Of a stretch of DNA of 64,000 nt, positions 21,478 through 33,400 are shown one piece after another. This DNA comes from Blastomussa wellsi. Its lineage: Eukaryota; Cnidaria; Anthozoa; Scleractinia; Plerogyridae. The translations under genes and the position numbers were made by a program. Under the pieces are notes generated by a model, which saw only the letters and a program-made list of their open reading frames with translations, made no database searches and was not told where the DNA came from. Each line of letters starts with the position of its first letter. The stretch's first letter is position 1. The stretch is from NCBI GenBank assembly GCA_947652115.1, contig OX393563.1, positions 25,312,935 to 25,376,934 on the forward strand, written 5' to 3'.

Positions 21478-24400
21478 ATGGACTATCTCCCGTTCAGTCC
21501 AGAGAGGAAGACATGGCAGTTGACAGCTGTTCACAGACCAACTGAGAAGCTAAGGGTCGAGAGGTAAGAGATATGATTACTTAATAATCCGTTAGCGATC
21601 TGTTTTCTTACATTAAAACCTGAACGGAGTCGTGACAGCCAAAGATAGAAATAGCAGCACATCACAAAACTCCACCACGAACATGTAATGTTGATTTCCA
21701 GCGTCATCTCGAACTAACTGCCTCAGCTTTTTCAGTTACACTTGGTGATACCTTGCAATAAGTTTTACTGACCGCTTAAATCTTGAATTTGATGTGCCAG
21801 TAAAGTTTATTTCACTAAACCATGTTTATCTCAGAGACCAACTAACCGTAATTGCAAGATTTTGCCTCCACTACTCAACCGGTACAAAGAACATAACAAT
21901 GTTCATATATGGGGGCGTGGGCCAGCCAAGCCACCGTGTCGTTTATTTAACACTTACGCAGATATGTGCAAATTTCAAGTATTGTATATAAACGAAAAAA
22001 CAGGAGCACCAAAGCCGGACACGAAAACCCCCAAAAACCAGCAAGTGGAAAAAACACGGGGAACGTTACCCCCGACCAAGGCAGTGGTGCAACCCTTGGG
22101 GTTTTAGGGTATGCTAGTGTCTAAACTATAAACATCAATAAACACACAAGTAAAACTGAGTTGCGTAAATGTTCGCAAGACCAACCAAACTTTCTCGTCT
22201 TTTCCCTCCCTACACCTTTCCTTTTTACGCCTGCTAGGTGGGCTATTACTGTCCCGGAGGGGGGGGGGGGAGGGGGTACTTGACCCATGTTTGGGTATAG
22301 GGGTGCCGCTGGAGGTGACCCTGTTTGGGACCAAAATAACCTCAAACATGTACCCTGTTTAGGACCAAGGAGAATGTTTTGTTAGACTCTAGCGCCAGTG
22401 TCTAGTCCTGAAGATGATTTAATGTTGACTGATGATCGGCTAACTGAGTGATGATGAACGGTTCTGATTTCGGATATGCTTACAACTTGACGAAAGTCTT
22501 GAAGCTGTACCGTCTACAGGACGACTCCTTAATATCCAAACCCTGTTTAGCACAGACTCTCTTGAATTATATACCCTGTTCAGGACTGAGGGGTCAAAAA
22601 CCATACCCTATCCAGCGGCCGTCCCCGTATAGCCCATACAAGGGAGGACTCCCCTTCCCCCACGGATGACTGTACCAAAAGCCGCGTACGTTTGTGTCTG
22701 TTGAATGAGTTAAACAAGGTGCTGCCGTATTTTTTTATTCGTTTGTTGATCGTGTAATCCTTCACGTGAAACTGAAATCACTCTATCAACTGATAGTTAA
22801 CAGAACGAAACGAAACCACCAAATTCTCAAAACAAATACCAGTATAAAAGGTCGTGTGATGCTGCACACTACACAAAAAGGAAACCGTGCTTATATAGTG
22901 CTCCTGATGAAAGTTTTGAATGGCAAGAGATCTTTTAAAAGTGTTGTAGGAAATGACTGTGTTTATCCAAGTTTATTGACGTTTTTTGAATGATAATGAC
23001 GAAAGGGTGTAAGTTCAGGAGGATTGAAGGAGTGTAAAGTCCCATATCTTGGCAACTTTTTAAATTGTGTTGAAAAGAATTTTTATTTAGAAAAGAGTCA
23101 AGCACCGTGAGAAAGGTTTAAACTGAATATGACACGAATTTTTTTTGTCTTGATTCTTGTAGTTGGACATCTAAAGAAAACGTTTCGAAGCTTTAAAAGT
23201 GCTGGAAAAATCTAAAAAGCATTATTTTTGCTTTCAAAATACGCGTAATTTCCCTTCAAATTAGCCTGCGTAGCAAGCGTTCCCAAGCGAGAGAAGATCG
23301 AAGAGCGATTTCTGCGAAGAGCTAAGAGCGATTTCCTTTTTGCCCTCGCCCCAATTTTCGCGCGACCAGAAATCGCTCTTCGCTCTTCGCAAAAATCGCT
23401 CTTCGATCTTCGCTCGCTTGGGAACGCTTGCTGCGCAGGCTACCTTCAAATTTGTCCCAGAGACTGGGACCTAGTTTATCGACGGCGAAGTTATTCGTGA
23501 CGTCACATTCTGTACCTTTGCCGCGAAGGTGCTCTGACTACCGGAACAGTGGGAAACTGGTGCATCGTAATTCCCTCTGTGTGTGAATTATTCCCACAGC
23601 TCGTTTTATTCGGGGCGCCAGCGGCGCAGCGTCTTCCTCCTTTCGGTTTCTTTCCCTTTTCGCCATATTTTATGCTGCATTGAGGTACACAACGTGACGT
23701 CACGTTCCGATATCACGTGCGATTTTGGCCGCGCGATGACCGGAACAAATTTGAAGGCAAATTGCGCGTATTTGGAAAGCAAAAAAAGTTCTTTTTAGAT
23801 TTTTCCAGCAATTTTAAGGCTTCGAGTCGTTTTCTAAAGATATCCAAGAGAAAAAAATTTCGTGTCATATGCACTTTAAGATGCGATTGCATTTGGCGGG
23901 AAGCTGATCTATATTTCAAATTTACAATGCAAATGATTTCAAAAGTGCGAGCACATTCTGATAATTATTCATCACAAGTTCAGTTTGCCATCACCTTCGT
24001 TGGTTCTTGCTCAGTTGATGTCGCTACAAAATAAGAGCACTCCTTACTACAATAAGCTTGTAACACAGAAGATTGTAATGCTGAGACAAGAAGGAAAGCC
24101 AGGAACTGAAGACTGTAGCGAAACAGCGTTATTTCCAACTTAAACTGATGGTTTTGCCCTAATGCAAAATGCACGTGGTAGGTCCAAGAGTTCTGGTGGA
24201 ACTTATTTCGACTTAATTTGACGGGTTGGTAGAATTATAGAAGCCAATGTTAAAGCGGCTAGTATTTATTCTTAATGAGATTTTGCATCAGGTGCTAACA
24301 TACAGTACAGCTTTTAGTTAAAATATTCGTTGCTTTGTGAAAGAGCTGTATGCGCTCATTAACAGAAGCGTTTCAATGGAAAAACAACATTTTACATTGG

Positions 24401-27400
24401 ATTAATCTTTAAAGACTTACTCTAGATCTACAGCGATATTTATGCATGGTCTACAAACCGGTAGATCTAGAGTAGTTGATATTTCTAATCCGGGTCAGTT
24501 CATGGGATCCATTGTTTGGGATGACTGTGGTGTTCGCACCTTCGTGATTTTATGTAAAGATTTTTTATTTCTTGTTTTTTGCATTCTTCAAGCCTTTTGA
24601 TCGAAGGGAATTGGTAAGCAGACGGACAAAGAGAATGGAGCTCTTCCTTGATACCAACCTAGAGGCCTTTCACGGAAAAGGTAAACATTATTGCATATTT
24701 TTTGTTGTTATTTATTTATGTTTGTTTGTTTGTTGTGGTTATGGTTTTGTTGTTTGATATGGCGATAACGTCATAATCACCCATTGTTATTAATATGCTC
24801 ACCAGAACCTAATTGGCTCTTGAAACAATGACTTTTGTTCCGTGGTTGGCAAATTTGAATATCAAAAGAAATGTGGCGTCAATGTTTGTAAACAAGAAAG
24901 ATCGCTATAAAAACTATAATGCTGTATTATATTCACTTACCTCAATAAAACATGATCTTTTACTTTTTCATTAGGATATTGACGGCAAGCAAAATCTGCA
25001 TAGTCTGCACTACAGGGATAATTCTAACTTCTTCATGGTAAGAAGTGTTTAATTTTGTTTGTAGCTTTAGATGTGTCTAGTTCTATAAGAATGGATGCTT
25101 GCATGTGTTGTGAGGTTCCCCTCCATACCGACTACCCCAAATCAGTGAACGTTTCCCAAAATAACATCGATCTGTTAGCGCAAGGGCGATGGGGGTGATG
25201 ATTGTGGGAATCGGTGGGCGGCAGCTGTCAGTCTTGTTAAGGTCATACCAAGAGCAATTTCCCTTCTGATAAAGAGGCTCTTATATGCATGAGGGCCTGG
25301 TTATTTTGCAAACAACATGTCTTTAAGCTAGGCCAGGATCCAAAAAAGAAGAGCTTGATTGCTCTTGGGAAAACCCAAGTTTCTGCACTGAAGTCACAAG
25401 TCACTTAGAAACAACCTTGCTGACCTCTTTTATTCTTTTTGTAGCCACACGGTACAAGCCAGTATCAGGACCAATCCATTTTTGTCAAAATATCTTCATA
25501 ATCATGGTAAGTCTCTAAGATAACGTTTTTTAATTTATTAAACCTTATCTCCTCGATTAAGCGCACCGGACGCCAAGTATTAGACCCCCGTCCCCATATC
25601 AATGCCATTGATTGTCATGAACCAGTTTTATTAGATGCTGTGATGTTTTGGGCAAGAAACCTAAAGAAATCTCGTCACTTGGTATATTCATTTTGACTGG
25701 TCTTTAAGGATAAGGGTGGCCTTGCGTCATATTTTCATTTTCATTAGCCTATGGGGACGCATGGGCGCCTAATCAAGGGTATATTTCATTTTAATTGTAT
25801 GTTCTCATTGAAAATTAAAAATTCGTCACCTTTTGATACATTTTGATCTCCTCCACTGTAGCTGCGAATTGATCTTACAAAAATAACTTAGATTTAGATC
25901 ACTTTTGGTCGAAGGTCTCATATCTGAAGTAAACGCATCAAAGGAAGACTTGTATTTTTTCTATTTTTTATGCTTATATATTGCTTTATTTGAATTTATG
26001 CATTCGATGAAGGTAGTGGAAACAATTAAATTGTCCAGTGAAAACAGAAGTCGATTTTTGTGATAACCTAAACCTCAAATTATGGTTCTTTCAAATCGAA
26101 AGCAAGAATGTCCATTTTCTTCTTTGTACTGAAACGGTTAGTGCAAAATGAAACACTTGTCACCCAAAAATGGAAAAAAATTCAAATTCGGTTTTCTTTC
26201 ACATGTAACTCTTACTAAACAAAAATCAATTTCTGAGGAGTATTTTCCGACATTTACAAATTCTTCCAGATATCACACTTTGTAAATAGGTTAAATTTGT
26301 CATTACAAGAGATATCTTTACTTGGTTTTGCAGCTGTTAGTGAGAGACTAGGACCTAAAGTTAACATCATATCGAACTGTTTGTCCATTCTCGTCCCCAT
26401 AGCCCTTTTCGTTTCTCTTAGCTGGCAGGGCCTTGGCACAAAAAACGAAGGGCTCTGGGGACACACGATTTAAAAAAATTTGAATTTTTTTTATTGGCTG
26501 TTAGAACAAAGAAATCTTAAACGGAAGTCCAAATTTTCGCCGGCCGCCATATTACAACACACAACATGTAGAAACATCAATGCTATATACATGAAGTCCG
26601 GAAGTCCTACAATCTCGGACTAGAAATGGTATGTCTCCAGAGCCCTTCGTTTCTCGTGCCAAGGCCCCGCCGACTAAGAGAAACGAAAAGGGCTATGGGG
26701 ACGAGAATGCCGTTTGTCATGACCATTACGAATGAAGTTGTTTTACCCTCGGACGTACGTGGTGTAGGGGAGGGGAGGGGAGTAGATGTGATGTGATGGG
26801 TCCCCCAAACTGGCTCATTTTTGCACTGGTTTTCGTTCTGGCTATAAAGAACTGAACTTACTCTACAAGGTGAACACTTTTTGCTGACTATGACGTTATC
26901 TGAAGTCATTAAGGCCTCCATCTTAGATCCGCCATCTTGAATTTTGCTATTTTCTTAAATAGCCAGAAAATGAAGGAAATCAATACGAGATCAGGGCAAA
27001 ATGTCAATGGAATGCAAAATATATGAATTTGGCTATTTTGCAGAAGAAGACTAAAAATAAAGATTGATGTCAACAATGTTGATATTTTGTCACCCCTGTA
27101 TGTTATTATGCGGTTGCCATGGTAATACCGAAAATCATGGGCATCAAAATTTTCGCAACGGTTGAATGAACAGCTACTAAAAATTACGGTATCATGGAGA
27201 AAATTGAATTTTTCCGCGGTTTGAAAATTAGCGGAAAAATATTCTCTCGTCGGTATGAACTATCAAGGGACTCTCGGGAGAGTATATTAGGAGTGGTCGT
27301 ATGCAAATTCATCCTCTTGGTGTTCTCTGGAGGCGACTCGCTTTTATTTTTTATTCCTGTCTTCATGGGTAGCGAACAAGAAGCTGGTGACTCTCTTTCT

Positions 27401-30400
27401 CCTGAATTGACTGTTATTTTAGATGCTCAGAAGAATGCTATCTTGACCGCTGTTAACGCACAAATTCAAGGTCTCCAGACCAATTTGCTTCAAGCGCAGT
27501 CAGATTTGGCCGTTCAAATAGCGTCAGACCTTCAACCTGACACCTACGTGTTCAAGAAAAAAGGAACCGAGCAGCAGTTTAGTTTCAATCGTAAAGTGGC
27601 CAAGACGAGTAGTACAGCATTGAAAGCTTTGGATAGCGGAAACATTCCTAAAGCCAAGGAGGAACTTAACAAAGGTATTTCTTTGATTAATAGTAGACAG
27701 AAAATAATCAAGCTAGCTGATAAATCGGAATTCGGCTGGGCCACAGTCCAAGAGTATGTTTCTGATGAATTGGCCGACGACGAGGCCGACGCTTCGAAGA
27801 TCAAAAAAGCTAGAGAAGAGAGCCGCTGTTAAGATTAAGACACTTCAAGAGAAAAAGAGAAAAACCAGTTCTAAAGTTTCCTCGGCTTCTGCGCCGCCAT
27901 CCTTCAGCGCTTCCAGACCTGGTAGTTCTTTTGGCTCTTTTCCTTCAGCTTCTAGCTATTTTCGCCCTCAAAGTCGATTCTCCTACAATTCATCCAGAGC
28001 TTCCGACTTATGTTTTCGATGCGGCAAGCGAGGTCACTGGGCCAATTTCTGTAATTCCAGAGATAAACCTTTGTCGTCAGGATCCAAACCTTGACTGTTT
28101 GGAACCATGCGAATTTGAGCGGGATGTCCAAGGATCGAGCTTGAGCTTTGTTCAAGGGAAGTTATGTGCAAACTCTTCTTTTTGGCAAGATACCATTCAG
28201 GCTTCGGACTTTGTTCTAGACATCATCCGTAATGGTTACAAGATTCTTTTTCGGGAGACTCCCTTGCCATATTCGATTGAAAATAGATCTTCTGCACGTC
28301 GTCAAGATAGCTTTGTGGAGGGGGCGATTTCAGAATTGATGTCTCGTGGTTGTTTAAGAGAAGTTTCAGACTATCCTCAATTTTGTAATCCATTACATGT
28401 TGCTGTCCAGTCTTCAGGAAAGCTACGTCTGATTTTGGATTTATCTCATCTGAATAAATTTGTTGTGAAGAAGTCTGTCAAATACGAAGATTTAAGAACT
28501 GTTCTTCAGCTGTTTTCACCTGGTATGTTTGTGTTTTCATTTGACCTTAAATCGGCGTATCATCACATTGATATCTGTGAAGAACATAGGAAGTTTCTGT
28601 CGTTCAAATGGCCTTCGGTTGACGGCGCCATGAAATTCTACGAGTTTAAGGTGTTGCCTTTTGGTCTTACTTCAGCGCCATACATTTTTACCAAAGTTAT
28701 GCGCCAGTTAGTTAAGTTCTGGAGGGGCTGCGGCTTTTTAGCCTTGACGTATCTTGACGATGGCATCGGTGGAAATTTATCTCGCGAGAGCGCTAAAAAT
28801 ATCAGTGTTCAAGTTCGTAAAGATCTCGCTTCGGCCGGCTTTACATCTAATGATGAAAAATCCAATTGGGAACCTGTGCAAAACTTAGTTTTTCTTGGAA
28901 TGGTCTTGGATTTTGAAACGGGTTTGATTGCTATTCCTGAAGAACGTATTCGCAAGCTTAAGTCGTCTATTGATTCTTGTCTTCAAGATAACTTTATCTC
29001 CGCTAGAGGTCTTGCTTCAATTACTGGTCAGATTATTTCCATGTCGTGCGCTGTGGGTAATGTTACAAGATTGTTGACAAGAAATTGTTATGCAGCTATC
29101 GAACGGAGAACCTCCTGGGATCAGCATCTGTTCGTGTCCCCTGAGATTCGCAACGAGCTTTCCTTTTGGCAAAGCAACATCGACTCCATTAATGGGAAGC
29201 CAATGTCACCAAAGTCTAGTGCTGTGGGAGTTGTTTATTCTGACGCAAGTGACACTGGATTTGGTGGTTATTTCGTTCAATGCGGCCAGGATTTAGTGTC
29301 AGGCACTTGGTCCGACGAGGAGATGCGAACGAGTTCCACTTTGCGAGAGATCTTGGCTGTGAAATTTGTTCTTTTATCTTTGCTCGATCAGTTGTCGGGA
29401 TTAACCGTTAAATGGTTCACAGACAATCAGAATGTTCCCCGGATTGTTTCGTCTGGCAGCAGCAAAGGTCACTTGCAGTCTGAAGCGTTGTCCATCTTTA
29501 ACATTTGTTGCAGTCGTGGTATTTCGATAGAGATGGAGTGGATTCCAAGAACTCAGAATGATAAGGCTGATTTTCTAAGCCGCATTTGTGATTCCGATGA
29601 CTGGGGCCTTTCGTGGAACACATTTCAAAACATTGATTTGGTTTGGGGTCCGCACTCTATCGATCGTTTTGCTAATTACTTAAATGCTAAGCTTCCTAGA
29701 TTTAATTCGAGATTTTGGAATCCAGGTTCGGAAGGAATTGATTCATTTGTTATGGACTGGGCAGGAGAGAACAATTTTGTATGTCCGCCCGTTTGCCTTA
29801 TTCCGCGAGTGTTATTACATATGCGTAATTGTAAGGCGTTGGGAACTCTTGTTGTTCCTTTGTGGCACTCGGCTCCTTTCTGGCCCATGATTTGTGCTGA
29901 TGGCGTTAATTTTTCTAACTTTATCATTAGCTGGATGGATATTCCGTCAAGCAAAGAAGCTTTCACTCCTGGCAGATGTAATAGCATTTTTGGCAACGAG
30001 GATCTAAGTTTTAGAATGCTCGCTTTGAGGATTCGATTTTGACGGTTGTGAATTTATTTTCTCTGTTAGATTTTTTTTTCTGATTTTATTATTGCTTGAT
30101 TTACTTCCTTGAATATATTTTGTTTTTCGCTTTTCGGTGAGATCGTTTGTTTGTTTATACGTATTTTGTTATTCATATACTCTTTCTTTTCCTTTCTTTG
30201 TACTCTTGGGGCCGTGCGGCCTCCAGTGAGCGCACGATCGCAATTTTCTTGTGAATGTTTTTTTGGTTCATTTGTTTTTTGCGCACGGGTGTTTAATGGT
30301 CAGGGAATTTAGACGAGAGTTGAATTTTCACAATAGTTCAAACCTACAGTGGTGTAGTTGGGGGGGGGGGGCTGGGTGGCATTCAACCCTCACCCCTCCC

Positions 30401-33400
30401 CTGGTACGTCCGAGGGTTAAAATTCCAGGCTATTCGAAGCTTTGGGGGGTGGTGTAGGAGCCCCTTTCCGGCCCGGTTGAAAGAGTTTGAAATCCAAAGG
30501 TGTGTTTGTTGTAGGCGCAATCCAGTTATAGTAATAGCGGAGCGTTTTCCGCAAGGATATATTTTAAGTGGCTGCAAAATTGGATGTTTGCTTTTCAGTC
30601 GAAGTGAACAATAAAAATAATTTCCTTGATTTCGATGTCAAAATTTGAAAATTACATTTTACTGGAGTCTAGTTCCATTAATGGAATGATGGGAATGTGA
30701 AGAAAGTGGATTCCCATTTATCATAAAATAGCGCATAAAATTCACCGATTTTCTTTGCTCTAATGATTCTAGAACAAAAAATTAAAAAAACGATTTCTAG
30801 TTTAATTTCGTTTTGAAAGAAATCAATAACTTGAAATACTATTTCTGCTGAAAATAAGAACTTTGTAACACAAAAGAAACTTTTTAATTCAAAATGCTAC
30901 TTGCCACATTTGATTTCTCGCCTTTAGAACTAAAATTGAAGTTTTTAAATCGACATTGAAACTTGTTGACTAAAAAGGAAAGGTTCTCAGCTAAAACTGG
31001 AATTTGTAACTCAAACTAGCTGTTATTTTATGACTGAAAAACGGATCTCTTTAAAGTCAAAATTCGCTCCTTTTCAACTCGCAAGGACATCTTAAAAGTG
31101 TCTTGTCCATTTTAAAAAGACAGCAAAATATGATACTTCTTTTACTCAAACGGGGTCTATTTTGGCTCACATTTCACGGTTATTTTTCTAAAAAAATGAT
31201 GGTTCAGCTTAAAGTGCCCATAATGTCAAAATTAGTTTTTCGCTCATGTAATTTTACATTTCACCTAATGAACGTCTGCGAAAAAAATTTTCGATTTGGA
31301 TTAAACGCAATTTTTTTATAATTTTTTAAAGACATTCAAATTTGCCGCCATTTTGGTCCACCATTCGCACCAGTTTTCCTCGGTTTGAAGTGAGTCGTGA
31401 CGTAGGTTCAGGAACACGTGATTTGGGTCGTGACTTATCTGACTTGAAAACAAGTGATAATTTTGCTTCATAGTTGTCTCCATTTAGGACACGTAATAAA
31501 GCTTACCAATATCGTAAACGACCCGCACACGACCTGTGTATTTTTTCACTAAAGGTCAAGGAAGGTTCCTGAACCTAGGTCACAGATATCAGTCACGTGG
31601 TCATGTTGAGCACGTTACTCTTGTGATCAGCGGCAGGGGTCGACCGCAAGAAAATATAATTTTGAACTTTGTAAAAATTCGTAAAAAAATTGCGTTTTAT
31701 CCAAATCTAAAATTTTTTTTTGCAGAAGTTCATTTGGTGAAATGTAGAATTAGATGAGCGAAAATTTTTTTTTGACATTATGGGCACTTTAAAGGTATTT
31801 TCCATTTGAGTCTTTCTCGGGTGAGAAAAGTAACGTTTTCATATCAAAAACTCACTTCCTCTCGAAAGAGAACCGTTTCAGAAAAATATGATACTTTTTA
31901 AGTCAGACAAACGGATTCTTTTTACTTCAAATTGATTTTTAAGTTTAAAAGTAAATGTTTCAGTTGTAAGGAATATTTCAAGTGTCCATTTTCAACGAAA
32001 GAATGAACTTCTTCAACAAAGATAAATGAGTCTCTCTTAACTTGTTCTAGTTTATAAAGTTCTATTTCTGTTTAAAGGACTATACTTAAATACTAATGAA
32101 CTGAAATTGTTGACAACAGGTGTTTTGAGGTTGAAAGTATATTTTCATGGTTTTCTTGGAGACAAAATTTACTTTTTTCTATTCCAGACGTAAGAACAAG
32201 TATCCAATTACTGTACTTGACTTGTTTTCTTCAAGGTCATATGTTTACAAATTCATTTGCAAGTAGCTATAGGTTAAAAAAAGTTTGGATATAAAGTTTT
32301 AGTATGAGAACGGTAGTTAAAACTGTCAATCAATTCTTAGTGATGAAAGGAAAGTTTAAATTATTTAAGAAACTTGCTTGGGCTAGGCGATTTTAAAGTT
32401 TTCAATTGTGCGTGAGACATTCTCATCCATTATTTCTTTAAAATAATTTCTTCCGCCTGGGTTTAACATACACTGCTGTGGGGACTTTTTTAATTGTCCT
32501 AGATTTCTAATTAAAATGTTGAAAGCACTCTCCTACCGGTAGCCAGGAACGTTTGTTTTTCTAAATTCTGCAACGAATGTTTTAAAAAAGATATTATTTT
32601 GCTTGATTACGTACAGGGATCAGAAATCAAAAGCCGCGAGTAACTGTGAAATTTTACATAGTATTGTCCAACACTGCAAAAACTATCGAAAAACTATCGA
32701 ACATAGCAAAATCCTTTGAGAACGTTTGGCATAACTTTTGAAAAAATAACGATGGAACTTTGGAGGCATGTTCAGATATCAACTGCGTTGTTCAGAGTTT
32801 TCAACCCCACTTTTTTTTTCTATTGACACCGTGTCTTCGCGATGTGATCATCCTTTTGTCGGTTACGGATTCTCCATTTTGTCATAGCTTTTCTTTGCAA
32901 CGTCCAACGAGGGGTTGCATGAGTTCCGCCTATATCCAATTTGTATTTCTTTTCTGTGAAATTTTATTAGCCAGAGATGTATTTTCTTTTTTTCTTTTTT
33001 CTTTTGCAAAAAAAAAATGTCTACTAAAAAATTAAGGATTTTGCTTCTTCAAAATTCTGAAAAAGAAAAAAAAAGGGCGATGGGGCCTCGAGCCCCTTGC
33101 TGTGGAAGTTGTTAAGAAACAACTTAAAGAACTCGACGGCGAGAGAGAGAGGCCGTCGACGCCAGAGGGCGCGCGTCAAACCGCGAGGCCACGGTGGCGT
33201 TGAGAAAAACATGGCCAATTTTTAATAGATATAGGTTCGGAGCTATTGTTTAACGAAATTATGCATAAAATACTCATTGGTATACAAAATTGATGACGCA
33301 TTAATACACAGGGGACGAAAAAGGCGGGCAATCAGAATTACCATATAACGTTTATTTAATGTTTTTCAAAATATATTTTTTTATTTTGTTCAAGTTGAAC

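Noticed and set aside
22104..22349. Proline-rich minus-strand frames around the G-run
   Set aside because: The proline run is the translation of a G/C homopolymer inside repeat DNA.
24593..24680. Exon-like segment with good acceptor and donor, upstream of the 24975 exon
   Set aside because: In the phase needed for the other exons it contains a stop, and its own open frame meets a stop in the next exon. It could be an alternative or UTR exon, but I did not include it.
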